Shown: piece by piece, positions 11,315 to 23,349 of the stretch
Numbering within the stretch: position 1 is the stretch's first letter
Layout: each line of letters starts with the position of its first letter
Origin: Anthonomus grandis grandis
Lineage: Eukaryota; Arthropoda; Insecta; Coleoptera; Curculionidae
Length of the DNA: 64,000 bases
NCBI RefSeq assembly: GCF_022605725.1
Contig: NC_065546.1
Location: 39,118,227 to 39,182,226 of the forward strand
Direction of reading: 5' to 3'
The notes under the pieces: model-generated
The model's input: only the letters and a program-made list of their open reading frames with translations
Told to the model about the DNA's origin: nothing
The model's database searches: none
Made by a program: the position numbers and the translations under genes

Positions 11315-12570
11315 TTAAAACCTATCATTAAAAAAGTCATCCAGGTTATAATATGCCTTAGCCAATAAAAGCGTCTTTAATTCTCTTTCAAATTTCTTAA
11401 CATCCGATATATATCTAACACATAGAGGAACATGATTGTAATTTTTTTTACTTATGTAAATTAGTGAGTTTTTGGTAAGGGAAGATGTAGAAATAGGTAG
11501 GGGAACATCATTTACACGACGAGTCAAATGGCCAGTGTCAGAGGGTAGTTTGGGAATTTTGTGAATAAGAGCAGCTGTTTCTAAGATAAAGAGTGAAAAA
11601 AGAGTTTTTTTTTCAGAAATGAAAAGGGGTTTGCAAGAATCTCTTAACTTAGCAGAACACAGGTATCTAATCTGCTTTTTTTGAATAACAAAGACAATGT
11701 TAAGTAGTCCCTTATTGGTTAAACCCCAAAAAGGCAAGCAATACCGAATATGAGATTCAATAAGTGAAAAGTACACTGAACGTGCAACCACCCCTCCCAG
11801 CTCTTGTTTTGCCATTCTTACTGCAAAACATCCAGAAGATAATTTCCCAGCTAAATATAAAACATGATCTTCAAACCGAAGGCGACCATCAATGGTAATT
11901 CCTAGGAACTTGCAGCACTCTTTATTCTGCAAGAGGGAATTTTCGTCAAACATCAGACCCTGAACATCGCACTTAAACCCCATAATAGACGTCTTTCTGA
12001 CATAAACACGAGCCTGTTGGAAGCACACCACTCTGATAAAATCTGAAGGTCTTTAAGGATACAAGTCTTAATATAATCAGAATTTTTATGGGTCCATAGT
12101 ATGGTGGTATCATCAGCAAACTGAACTACCTTGCCCTGCAGTTTCAATGAACTCAAGTCATCCACATACAGTAAAAATAACAGTGGTCTCAACACTGAAC
12201 CCTGGGGAACGCCGCATTTTAGGGATCTAGAAGCAGACAAACGCCCAGACACTGTAACCTTCTGAGTACGATTTGATAGATAGGACTCAAGCCATCGCAA
12301 CGCTACGCCCCTAAAACCATATTTATCGAGCTTAGATAACAGTATTCCATGATCCACACAGTCAAATGCTTTGGATAGATCACAAAACACTGCTGCCGAT
12401 GACTCTCCAGAATTCAAGGACACATAGACACATAAGGGACTAATGATGCTGTTTTTAGCTCTCCAAAAAGCTAAAAACAGCATCATTAGTCTCTTTACCG
12501 GCTTGAAATCCAAACTGATTTGCAGACAAAATGCCATTATGATGTAAAAAGGACAAAATTCTGCTTTTTT
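11315..12570 (-). pseudogene. Non-LTR retrotransposon RT, 3' part, broken
   Basis: The C-terminal half of a jockey-superfamily reverse transcriptase, which copies element RNA at a nicked target. Reading from the right: NQFGFQAGKETNDAVF (around 12470-12520), then AAVFCDLSKAFDCVDHGIL (motif A, Asp present), GVPQGSVLRPLLFLLYVDDL (motif B, usually GSVLGP), QFADDTTIL (motif C, both Asp present), FLGITIDGRL and a long post-RT tail ending YNLDDFFNDRF. The endonuclease and ORF1 are missing. A 23-bp inverted duplication at 12438-12491 breaks the reading frame between the finger region and motif A, and a second shift near 11990 separates motif C from the tail. Confidence 0.85.
12438..12491. repeat. Perfect 23-bp hairpin inside RT remnant
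   Basis: The arms 12438-12460 (GACTAATGATGCTGTTTTTA then GCT) and 12469-12491 are exact complements around an 8-base loop. One arm is genuine RT coding sequence (KETNDAVFS), so the other is an inverted copy of it. Confidence 0.95.
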
Positions 12571-13060
12571 CAAACTATCTTAGAGAGGGTAGACAAAAAA
12601 TATTTTGAAGTGCATGCATCGATCTCAAGTTAATCGGAACTTTGTCTCATTTTAGGTGAGAATTTCTTTCTTTCATAAATTTTAACGAATTTCTTAAAGA
12701 AGTACAAGTAAAATCACAGATCTAAGGCAACTCTCTTAAATTCTTAAATAAATGTAACTTTCTATTTTGTATTTGTAAACATAACCTCTCAAAAACTTTA
12801 ATTGTTCTGTTCCCCTACAATTGGCACAACTGAAATTTGTCAGAGTGACCAACATCGAAAAGACACAATCACGCAAAATGGCGGCCTCCAAGTAGTGGTT
12901 ATTTACTTTTCATTAAGTTGGCAGGCCAGGTATATTTGTTAAGTTCGTGCAAGCAAATCACTCCTCCCACTGTTTGACGTGGCAATTCAACATGGCGCTA
13001 TAAGTGAATTACAGGGGGAATGTAACAAGTACCCAATTAGCAATTTTTTAAATTAGGTGC

Positions 13061-13105
13061 GACAACGTTGCAAATTGCAACGCAACGTTGCAGTGTTACG
13101 TTGTC
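13061..13105. repeat. CAACGTTGC-rich palindromic cluster
   Basis: GACAACGT at 13061 and ACGTTGTC at 13098-13105 enclose several CAACGTTGC / TTGCAA palindromes. Similar CAACGTTG words recur at 14428-14436 and 14640-14648. This may be the end of an unrecognised DNA element. No partner end is certain. Confidence 0.35.
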
Positions 13106-13899
13106 CTAACCACGTCTTACACCAATTTAAAATTTTAAAGAGATTTTTTTGGTTATGTTACGTTACGTTACGTAGTGACTACCCGTTAATTTTCTTAACG
13201 CTTTTGCAACGTTTCTAGAGTTACTGATTTTTGGACGAATGGACGCCTTAACGACAGAAAAATTAATTACTCCAAAAATACAACCTTGTTAATCCATTTT
13301 TTCCACAGTCCCCATTAATATTTGTTTTGTACGTAGTTTAATATAATGAATTATACGGGTAAAATACCCATTTTAAAAGATTTAGAAGCACTTAATTTAT
13401 AAACGGCACATAGTTTACTGTGAAAACATGTTATTTTAGCCCTAAATAACACGCGCTCCCTGAATTTATACCGGTTTTTGAAAAAAAAAAATAAGTAATT
13501 TTTTTTATTGGAAACCCGCAGTCGTTGTCCCTGGTTGGCCCGAAGCAAGAGGAAGAACGGATGGACCTATCCTAAAATTTTAATATTTCAAATATTGTTT
13601 GCAGTTTGTTGCGCGTATGCAGCACGTTTTTTTACAAATTTTAATAAAAAAAAACTTTAACTTTTACAAAAAAATTCATAAGCTCTTCGAAAAATATAAA
13701 CTCAGAATGTAATGTTAACATTACATTCTAAGTTCTCATTGCTGTTGCTGCTATATAAATCCTAAAAAATTAAACTTTCTAAAACTTACCATTGTTTTTA
13801 AACTGGTTAGTCTTTTGTGTAAAAAAAGGCTATAAAGTAGGATATAGAAATCATGAAGGAAACCATTTACAGACAGTTAACCCAGTATTTTAAACTTTA

Positions 13900-14120
13900 A
13901 ATACGTAAAATTTCATACAAACCTTTTCACTGCTATCTTCCGCCACTTCCATTGATTCTACATAATCCATATCAACTTCAGGTAAGCTAGTCGTAAAATT
14001 TTGCGATTTAAACATGCATGTCATGTGACAATACAAGCAATGCCGGCACACGGACTATTTGCGGCACATCAAAGATTCTAATAGATCTCTGAACTGAACT
14101 ATAGGCATTTTTGCTTCCAT
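13900..14120 (-). pseudogene. Possible Cys/His-rich exon pair, uncertain
   Basis: From an ATG at 14118-14120 the minus strand reads MEAKMPIVQFRDLLE, then a stop. The same frame continues with a Cys/His cluster (VCRHCLYCHMTC). A possible acceptor (GACTAG) leads to an acidic stretch LPEVDMDYVESMEVAEDS that ends at a possible donor GTTTGT. I do not recognise the family. It could be the end of a DNA-transposon gene or chance. Confidence 0.2.
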
Positions 14121-14664
14121 TGCAAGTTTTTTTTTGCCCCTGTAGTAAGTTGCACAATATTTAAAGTCTTTATATATCTTCATTGTTTAAAGCAAAACGA
14201 AAATAATAAATCCCAATAATTCCAAGCAAAAAATGAATTATAAAAATAAAAATATAGATTAAGTAGTAGGTTATGTTGAATTGAATATTTTTTTCCTCTT
14301 ATTCTCTCTACCTTTATTTTTCATCTTCTTCTTAAAACTCTTAACATGTCAAAAAGCTCCCTCTACAGCGAAAAATGATTAACACAGACGATCAGGCAAT
14401 GTAATACCCATTCGCTAACGATGAGGTAACGTTGTTCTTACTGGGTTTTTGATTCGAAAAATTATACACGTCTGCACGTCCTTATTTTAAGGGTAAATTA
14501 CTACTGCTACCATCTATAGTAAAAAAATACGTTGTAAAAACAGCAGAGTTTTACAACAGTTGCGTTACAGGCGCAATACGTCAAAGTTTGGTCGAAAATA
14601 AACGTCGTTGCAAAACCAACTACATTTTGCACTGAAAACAACGTTGCAATATGTTCAATTCTGT

Positions 14665-15245
14665 GCAATAGCTCTAGATATTTCAAAGGCATTCGATAGG
14701 GTCTGGCGTCTTAAACACACTATATTCTTATATCACCAGTTCTTATTGCGTGGCTTGGAAGCTTTCTCGAGAATCGATCCATCCAGGTTGTGGCTGATCG
14801 ACGTATCTTAAAAACTTACACACAAGCAATAGCTTTTAACGTTTACTAGGCTCAGATTCGTCCATTTCTTATGTATTGCTCTCACATATGAAGCTCTGCA
14901 TCCAAATACACTTTGAACGTGCTTGATTTCATCTAGAAGAAGATCATACGTCTCGTGAATGACGTCTATAGAAGATCCAGAGATAAATAGAACCTTGTAC
15001 AGTTTGGCTTATAGACTGAAGCTGGTAGACCTTATTCTGTTTTATCGATACCATGACAGTAAATGCTTTTCCGAATACCGAGTGCATCTGCAAACGTCTA
15101 GGACGTCGCTCTATCCGAATTCCTTTTTATGGAGATGTGCAAGTCTGTGGAATTAAGTTCCAACAAAACACTTCTTTCCTGAACATTATAACTTGCAGAA
15201 CTTAAAGAAAAATATCCCTAGGCACCTTTGTAGCACTGGCATATT
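14665..15245 (+). pseudogene. Non-LTR RT relic, internally deleted
   Basis: Two pieces of one reverse transcriptase. Around 14671-14710 the frame reads ALDISKAFDRVW, which is motif A with its Asp. Motifs B and C are missing. From about 14845 the post-RT tail appears across several frames (IRPFLMYCSHI, IRLVND, FYRYHDSKCFSEY, FLWRCASLWN, FFPEHYNLQNLKKNIPRHL). This tail is typical of jockey-like insect elements. Several frameshifts and stops show it is dead. Confidence 0.75.
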
Positions 15246-15249
15246 TTTG

Positions 15250-18155
15250 AACCTCGAGGACCATAGGGTGCGCCCTTTTCACTATTTTGTCACTTTTCCT
15301 CCCAACTTGGACAGGAAGCATAATTTCTCCTTATATACATTTTTTATAAAAATTAAACTAGAACATGATTTTTTTTGAGTTAATAATTTTCTAACCGAAA
15401 AAAAAATTATAAGTTTTGAAAATGTCTTATAAATTCCTCAATGTTTTTGCAGAAAATTTTGTTTTTTTCATAAAAGAAAGACCTATGACACTTTTAGATG
15501 CTCCTGTTAAACTCATAAATTTCTTAAAATGAAATATGCATAGCTAAAAGAAAATAAGCCTTCCAGCCTAAACCTAAGTAAAAACCATCACAAATAAATA
15601 ACAGAATCGACATAAACTAATGTTATATGAGCTTTTACGGGTTGGGCCGAAAAAGAAAAACTATGTTACATGAGGTACCCGTTACTTACCCCTAAGCAAA
15701 CTTCGGAAACACTCGTTCCTAATATTATATTATTTTAAAGACATTCAAAACTGCACCGGTAGAGGGCCCCCGGGGCCGTATTGAATTCAATTCATTTCCA
15801 AATGCGCGAGCACAAAACGCTTAAGATTTATGAAAGTATGTCTCGAAATGCCAAACATTAATTTCCATGGTGGTAAAAAATTTAACCCGAGGCGATCGAT
15901 AATTTTAAGAGTAAAGTAGGCAGTCATACTTAGAACCACAATACGACCTCTAGGGTAGGTACGTATAAATATATTATATTATAAATCACAAAGCATAACA
16001 CGAAATGGAAAAATAAATGCTCTCTCTTATGGGGGTTTTTTATAGTTATATTTTTACCATAGGCTATTCATGCTACCAGGGGATCTTGAGAACTTCTCAG
16101 GCGGCTAAATTCATTGTTTTATGTTTTTTTAATTGTTTATTATATTTAATTGTTAAGTTTTTTAGTACTTTCGTTGTTATTTGAGTAAATTTTCTGTAAT
16201 TAGGTAGTATCTTTTTAATTGTTTGTCATGTTAATTTTTTCTCTACTTTATTTTCTTTTTTTAACATATTTTCATGTTACTACTTATGCCTTAGTGTTAA
16301 TCTTAAAAAGCAAAATTTAAAACAAAAATAAAATTTGCCATGAATTTAAAAAAATCTGGTTTTGGGTCAAGTTTATAGACTTTTTGGACGAAACTTTGTT
16401 TGAAAATAAATCATAGCTGATTTAACTCTAATTCTAAATTTCTTTTTTTTATTGTATCGCAACAAATCTCTCTTATTTCAGCAAAATATAAAGCATTTTT
16501 TAAATAAAACATATTAAAGTACTGCATAAAGAAGTCAATATTCAAAGTTAAATGAATGTAGATTACGTATATTAGAGAAAAGGGCAAGAACATTGCAACG
16601 CTGCTCGATTGCATTACTGATGCTATCGACACAAATAATCTTCACCAGTGACGTCGTCAAAAAATATTTACATGTACAATATAATTAATATTATTATTTT
16701 TCAGCTCTTTATGCATTTTTTAACGTACTTCATTAGAGTAAAGGTATCTATCTAATAAAAGGCATTTTTATGGAATCTAAATATTTTATAATTATTAGAT
16801 TTCTTAACTGAAGAGCGATTTCTTAATAATTAAAACCGAGTGTAAACCACCGAACTATAGTCCTAGAACCGCAAAACACACGGCTCTCGTTATCTGAAAA
16901 TGGCAAATTTTGAACAAAAAATATGGTTTGTACGCTTTTGTAAGTTTTCAGCTGCTTGGAATTAAGAAACGTCAAGCATGCCTTGGTTCTAATCGCTTTA
17001 GTCCCGTACTCTTATATACTTACTGATTTTAGCGACCGTACTTGTTTATTGATTTGTTCCTAAAAAACTATCTAAAATTATTTTATTTTCGGGCCAATAA
17101 ATTGTTTTGGTAAAATTTTTATTCTTTCTTTTTTTATTTTATCTTTTATTCTTTAACCCTAACCTTACGTTTTCCATCATCACATGGATTTAATAATATT
17201 AATAAATATTGTCCTATAATTCATACTAGCCAGGTTAAATTCAGAGGCATATTTGTAGAGAAAAATTAGTCAAGTATTTTATATTTTTTTATTATATGCC
17301 TTATTTTCCGACTTGTTTTTGCAATGCATACAAAAATATAAAATAATAAAACAAAAAGAATAGGAACAAACATACAAAAATACATGTTTGTTTAGATCTT
17401 GAATTAAAAAACTACATATATAAATTATTATTCGACTTTTTGTAATCTCTTGTTACAAACATCAAAGAATAAAAACTAAAGGTGAAATATTAAAAAAAAA
17501 TCTTCTTGAGAACAAAATAGGCTTCGATACACAAAAAGAGCCTACAACACATCATAATTAAAATATAGATAGTATTTAAACTAAAATGAATCTTTAGCCA
17601 TTGAAAAAGGTTGTAATGGAAAAACTAGAATAAAAATACTAAAAATAATATAAGTAAGTAATGGAAAACTCTTACTTAATTTAAATACATTTATTTATTG
17701 GTATTTAAATATTATTAATATTATGCTGGAGTCTATTGCTTTTGTTTTCTTTTTGTATTTGCAGTACTTGACTATTAAATTTAGTTTTGGTTACCTATAG
17801 TTGTTTGAGAGATATTTAAATGTAAGATAAATCAGGAAACAATAAAATCTAACTCCATTGCATTCCCGAAAAATTACCTAGGAGAAATTGAATTATTAAA
17901 AAAATACCTCTTTGAATATTAGAAAAAATAAAACAAATGATAATTTTTACGCGAGGCTTTATAATAAAGAGCAATTTTTACAATAAATAACGTACTCCTG
18001 CTCAACGTAATAAAAAAAATAACCGCAAAGAAATTGATAAATATACTTATATAGTTATATAACGGCCCTGACTACGATGCTTGTTGTTAATTTAGGTAAC
18101 GAGTTACTGCGCACACTCATAACGGTTCTCTTTGTGAATATATTCCAGGAATGGA
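15250..18155. other. AT-rich stretch without recognisable genes
   Basis: No frame resembles a protein family. A short GC-rich patch at 15750-15780 (GAGGGCCCCCGGGGCCG) stands out from its surroundings and faintly resembles the GC-rich block at 52240-52320. Confidence 0.5.
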
Positions 18156-18159
18156 ATTG

Positions 18160-20640
18160 AATTAAATTGTCAAAACAGTGGGCTGCCAAGGCAGTTATAC
18201 ATATAGGTCTCCTGATGGACCCGTCATGCCCTACCGGGGGTTACCAGAGCCCAACGGCTTTAGAGAAACCGATAAGGCTCTCTGGTCTGAAGGACTTAAA
18301 GTCACTCGGTACACTGAAAGTGTTACCCAAGTATTTGAACCTGGCGCGCGTGAGAGCTGGGCACTCCTCGACTACATGGTCAAGGGTTTTATCCTCCTCA
18401 CAGCACCATCGGCATTCCGGGTTGTCCGCAATACCGATAGTATGGAGATGGCTTCTTAAGTGCCAGTACCGGTTAAAAGTCCTGTCACTAGCTGAATTTC
18501 GCGTCTTTTTAGGCATAGCAGATTTTTGGTGAGACAGGCAGAGGGCCCACCCATGTGCGCTTTGGCCTGTCTCATACCAGGGGACTCAGTCCATCTTCGG
18601 TGGGTCCACTTGTCCAGCAGACCCTTCATTGACGCGACCGCAACACATTTGGCGATACCAACTATGGGTTCCGGCCCCATCGGCACATTCGCGGATCCCA
18701 GTCTGGCAAGAGAGCCGCTTCCCCATTACCTGCATGGTCTGCGTCGCCAGGTATCCAGACGAGCTGGACCCTGCAGCCAACCTGCACCAGTTTTTTCAAG
18801 ACTTTTATGCACTCTAGTGGCAGCTCTGCTGTCCGAGCATATTGATACGACTGTATTGCGGTGTCCGCAGCTTATGATTTTCTGTCCGCATTTTAATACA
18901 GCGAATACTTCGGCCTGGAAGACAGTGGCGTGCTCCCCCAGCGAGTATGCCCTAGTGGTATGTGGGATCCCACTACAAAGCCCTGATCCAGCTCTGTTAT
19001 TCATTCTGGAGCCATCTGTGTACCAGATAGTCCCGCTATTTAGCAATGCAGGTCTGTTGGAATGCTGCTACTCCTCTCTACCTGCAATGTGCGTCACGAA
19101 TCCCTCGCAGTCCACAGTGACTGGAGCCATGCAGTCACTGCCCATCAGAAGGAGAGGACATTCCTGTATGGCCCGTGACCAAATTTTCGCGTGACCGGTC
19201 TCGCCAGCACGTAGTTCGCCGAGGACGTATAGCCTGTACGCAGTCCTCATTGCCTCGAATTGCACAACGAGGTCCAGAGGCGGAAGTCTCAGCAGAGTCT
19301 CAAGCGCTTTAGTTGGCGCCGTTCGCATGGAATATGTTATGCTGAGACATGCAAGACGTTGGACTCTGTCCAGTTGAGCACGAATTTTCGATTTCTTCGT
19401 ACATGGCCACCGATAGCCCCGTATGTGAGAAGAGGTCTCACAATGCGCGAGTAGAGCCAGTGGAGGATCTTAGGAGACAGATCCCAGGTATTGCCGAAAG
19501 CCCGCCTGCAGGCCCATAGCGCGCAGGCCTTCTTCATTCTGGTATCTGCATTATCGTACCAGGAGAGTTTGGGATCTAACTTGATTCCCAGAAATCGAAC
19601 TGTCCTGGAGTAATGCAGCAGCACGCCACCTAGAGATATAACAGGGGGCGTACCAAAGTTAGGTCTCCTCGTGAATAGTAGGAGCTCTGCGTTGTTGGGG
19701 TTAATCCTGAGACCCCCCGAGAGGCACCATATGTCGACCATACGCAGGGCCCTGCATTGAGACGGCATCTTTCTCCTGGCAAAGGATTACCAGATCATCA
19801 GCGTAGGCCTGTGTGTATAGGCCAGCATTGTTTGAAAGATTTATTAGGCTGTCGACCACAAGGCACCACAAGGTATGGGACAATACTCCTCCCTGCGGGC
19901 CAATTATTTTTTTTCCTCCCTGCAGGCCAATTTAATTTCAATGTCTAGAAACGCACCCAGACAGGCCTTGCCACTACCCAGAGCACCCTCCATTTTCCTC
20001 ACGAGGTGGTGTAGGGCCAGGTCCGTGGATTTGCCCGCCTGATAGGCGTATTGGTGCACATGAAGTGGTTTTTTGACCAGTATGCTTTCCTTAAGGTACC
20101 GATCAATCAGCTTCTCCATCGCCTTCAGCATAAAGCTGGTAAGGCTGATAGGTCGGTATGATTTGGGATCTGTAAAATCGCTTTTTCCGGGTTTCGGAAT
20201 GAAGATGACTTTCACTTGACGCGATAACTTTGGGTCGTAGCCCTGAGCAAGGGACGTCCTGAATAGTCTGACTTTGTATGGGGTTAGTACTTCTAACCCG
20301 TTTTGCAAAAGGCATGGATATAATCCATCCATGCCCGGAGATTTGAAGAAGGGGAATATCTTGATTGCCCATTTCACCCTCTCGTAGGTAATTATTCTTT
20401 TAGCAGTCTCGAACTCTAAGCGAATCGAAGGCCGAGAACAGCTAGGAGGATCGCGAGATGAGTTGGAATCTGGGAAGTGAGTGCGCAGCATGACCTCCAG
20501 TGACTCTCGCTCATTGGTATTAAAGCCGCCATCTGGAAGTGACAGCGACCCCACTTTAGTTCCAGGTTCCTTGGACAGTACCTTGCACAGTCGTTCCAGG
20601 AGTGGAGTTCAGTGGTGTAAACTCAAAGCCATTTGACAAG
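18160..20640 (-). pseudogene. RNase H-bearing non-LTR element (LOA/I-like), deleted
   Basis: The 3' half of a non-LTR pol gene, visibly more GC-rich than its flanks. Right to left: RT from 20554 (FFKSPGMDGLYPCLLQNG, IFIPKPGKSDF, SYRPISLTSFMLKAMEKL, YAYQAGKSTD, LGAFLDIE), then a jump to GPQGGVLSHTLWCL at about 19900, QAYADDLVIL at about 19810, FLGIKLDPKLSWYD, an RNase H domain at 19050-18760 (WYTDGSRM, TVFQAEVFAVL, SICSDSRAAT: the three acidic residues are present), and a terminal zinc motif (CRWCCEEDKTLDHVVEEC) near 18400. Roughly 90 residues after motif A are deleted at 19905-19940, where a CTGC-GGCCAATT block is duplicated. Several frameshifts follow. The endonuclease and ORF1 are absent (5' truncation). 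Confidence 0.88.
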
Positions 20641-21600
20641 ACGAATACGTTTCTTATCTGAGCCACATGAAGTTTTTTTGGAAACTCGTAAAAAAATTCG
20701 GTAAGCTTTACCTATAGTTACAGCACTTAAAAAAAGTTAATAATAGAATTCAAAATACAAGGATACCGTAATTGCATTATAAATTATTTTTGTATTGAAA
20801 CACTCCAATGTCCCTTACAACCTGGTTTGGCGAAAAGCTTAGTGCTTTGGAGTTCGGATTCGAACGTCCCGCGGTTAGATCACCATTCAGTTTCTAAAAG
20901 ACTTTTTTTTTGTTTTTTATGTTTATATTCGTTTTTATAAAAAAATATGTATAAAAAAATATTTAGGATTTTGGTAATATTCTGTGTTTAAAGGTTCATA
21001 TTTTAGTCAATAGCGACAATCGATTGTAGATAATATTTTTATATCAACTATATGTTACCATAAGTATTTTATTGAGGTGTGTCATCGAGGTATATTTTTT
21101 CTATAAATTAGTTTTTAACCATAGCTACCTAGTTTTAATCTAAGTCTGATGATGCCCTAAGGCGAAACGCGTAACCTAATAAATAGACGCTCCATTTATG
21201 AGTCTTTGACTATCAGTTTAATTTTCTTGCCTTATATACCTAACACTCTGAGAATAATGGATAAATATTTTAAATTGTGTAATGCGAGTCAGGCTGTACT
21301 TATCCAAACCTACAGGAAAAACCTAATTCAGATAGAAAAACCACGGAAGAGTTTACTGATGAAAATTTTGGTTCTTGAACAATGCTTTTATAAAGAAAAT
21401 ACTATTTCAGCTAGTTCCAAAATTTATAAACCTTATGTGCAAAATACATACTAGAGCATCTACTATAGCAGTAAAGAGAGTTCGGACTATTTGGATCAAA
21501 GAAGAAATAAAACGTTATTCTAAAAATTTAAATACTGTTAACTCCAAGCTTCTCTATTTAACTCTAACTTCTGTAACATCTTTGTTAGAATTTTGTGTTT
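20640..21600. other. Non-coding stretch
   Basis: No reliable coding signal. It includes a B-box-like word on the minus strand near 20855-20865 that does not fold as a tRNA, and a hammerhead-like motif at 21139-21180. Confidence 0.4.
21139..21180 (+). ncRNA. Hammerhead-like motif, degenerate
   Basis: The core CTGATGA (21146-21152) is followed by one T, a 3-bp helix GCC/GGC around CTAA, then GAAA (21164-21167). A two-base-pair helix (AC with GT) follows, then A at the cleavage position 21173. The flanking helix I (CTAAGT with ACCTAA) pairs at four of the first five positions. Such motifs are known in Penelope-like and related retroelements. The extra T beside helix II and the imperfect helix I make activity doubtful. 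Confidence 0.35.
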
Positions 21601-21609
21601 AGATATAGG

Positions 21610-21770
21610 GACGAGGTTGAATCATTTGAATGTGAAAATCACCACTACGCGGACGATACGCAACTATATTACTGGTTTTTATAAAAACCAAGCTCGTTAG
21701 TCGCTTCAATGTACTAATTCAGGTTTAGAAAACTTAAGATCTATTATATGGAACTCGCAGTTGGAAAATC
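21610..21770 (+). pseudogene. Reverse transcriptase scrap (YADD motif)
   Basis: At 21643-21675 the frame reads HYADDTQLYYWF, the catalytic motif C of jockey-like non-LTR RTs, followed at about 21720 by a frame-shifted SGLENLRSIIWNSQL. Nothing else of the element is recognisable. Confidence 0.6.
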
Positions 21771-21849
21771 GATGCCAAAAGTCCTTGCAAGCTTAATTAG
21801 TTTGACTGAAATATCTAGATTTGCCGAAAAGAATCATGCAATCTTTGGC

Positions 21850-23260
21850 AGTTTAACCATTCCTGACTGGACCCTGTGATGGTAAAATGGACCAGAAGTT
21901 GGAGTACCAGAAATATGGCAAAGCAAGTCACGTAAAAAGACACAGTCCAGATGGCGCCAGTTCTACTCCCGCCAGTAAATCTAAGAAAGGTCTATGCAAA
22001 GAGACGATCTTTGACTTTTCTTCTTTTGTCTTCTTTAGCATAGATTCTCTCCGGACGAATTAGAGCATTGCTAGTAGGGAGAAGAAAAATGCTAAGTGGT
22101 TAAGAGCCACCACCATTGATGATGCTTGGCAAAATGGGGATCTTATAAGAAGAGACCAGGAAGAAGATTCCGATATCCAGATAGTCCTAACCTAAATAAA
22201 GGAAAGAAGCCAATTTGAGAGAAAGTTCTTAGTATTTTCCCGCTGTTAAGTAATATTAAGCTCATTGAAACTCCATAACTTTGTGAGACTCTTACGAAAA
22301 ATAAATGGTTAAAACTCGGAAAACGGTTGACCACGACGACGAAGAGGAAAAAAGGCAAATCGTTGTGCCTAAATGTGCGATTTCGGAGTTACCAGAGTAA
22401 ACTTATGTGTCAAGAGGATATCTTGGAGTAATAAAGACTTTGAGAAAAGTGAGTGAAAGATTTTACTGTCAATAGCGAGGCTGACGTAACAGACTGGAGC
22501 AAGAAATGCGTCGTGTGTGCAGCAAGTAATAGACCGCAAAAAAAGCAGAAGGCTTCGATGCGCAGTACAACGTAAGAAGTATTTTTAAAAGAATAGCTGC
22601 TGACGTTGCTGGTCCGTTCACCAAATTCGAAGGACGGAATATGTACATCGTGGTCATGACTTACTATTTCAGTAAATGGTTTGAGGCGTGCCCTCTACTA
22701 ATCCAAGAAACCTCTACTATCACTGATGGCTTAATAAAAGAGTGGATTTGCCATTTAGGTTTATCTTTAGAGCTACATTCAGATCAAGGATTCAATCCAG
22801 TTTATTCCAGAACATCTGTATAACGCTGGGAATCAAGAAAATGAAGACCACTACATTACACCCGTAGTCAGATGGCATTATGGACAAACGAATAGGGCCA
22901 TTAATCGGTATTTGGCCAAATGAGTCTCTAGCCACCAAAGAGACTGAAATAGGTTTCTTTGTTTGGTCCTGCTTGCCTTTCGATCGGCTCATATCGTCTA
23001 AACTTTAGTTCTCCACAAGGAATCAATGTTGCCGGAAAGAACTACGTCAGTGAGCTGCGTAGAGTGAATGCCATTAATTGTTGATAATCAGGCTCGCATT
23101 TTTATTCAATATGATAGCGATCGGATGGCGAAGGAAGCACGTGATGTCAACGCCAAACACCAGAGGTTTAAAAATGGTGACTTAGTTTGGCTCTATAACT
23201 CTAACATCATCTAAAATTTGTTTAATACAGAATACAATACAGGAGCCAGGGGTTTATTAT
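21850..23260 (+). pseudogene. Ty3/gypsy pol fragment (integrase), broken
   Basis: Scattered frames match the end of a gypsy-type pol. These are an RNase H-to-integrase linker (22090-22400), a zinc-binding piece with CVVCAASNRP at about 22508, and the catalytic core: IAADVAGPF then YIVVMTYYFSKWFEACP at 22641-22690 (the usual MTDYF has Y for D here), ICHLGLSLELHSDQGFN at about 22747-22796, and LGIKK. A C-terminal RFKNGDLVWLYNS follows near 23166-23205. Many stops and shifts are present. No LTR is seen on either side. This is an old endogenous retrotransposon remnant. Confidence 0.75.
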
Positions 23261-23349
23261 TTATTATTTTTCTTATTATAGAAATTATAAAGATGCTGAG
23301 CTGCGGTAAATCCAATCAGAGTCGGATTTGAAATTCGATGTATTTAGGA

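Larger units (their letters stand above)
10401..12953. mobile_element. Fold-back element with ~140-bp inverted ends
   Basis: The left end (10401-10542) and the right end (12826-12953) are inverted, imperfect copies. Shared blocks in order are CACGAACTTAA, AAATATACCTGG, GGCCGCCATTTT, GTGTC and GATGTTGGTCACTCTGA. The interior holds a minus-strand non-LTR RT fragment and no transposase. I infer a non-autonomous DNA element that captured or was invaded by the LINE. Exact termini and target duplication are not resolved. Confidence 0.6.

Noticed and set aside
18526..19194. 222-codon plus-strand open frame
   Set aside because: Shadow of the LOA/I-like RNase H region, whose motifs are on the minus strand.
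20850..20885. tRNA-like B box (minus strand GTTCGAATCC) suggesting a tRNA or SINE
   Set aside because: The flanking bases do not form a T-stem or acceptor stem, and no A box at proper distance is seen.
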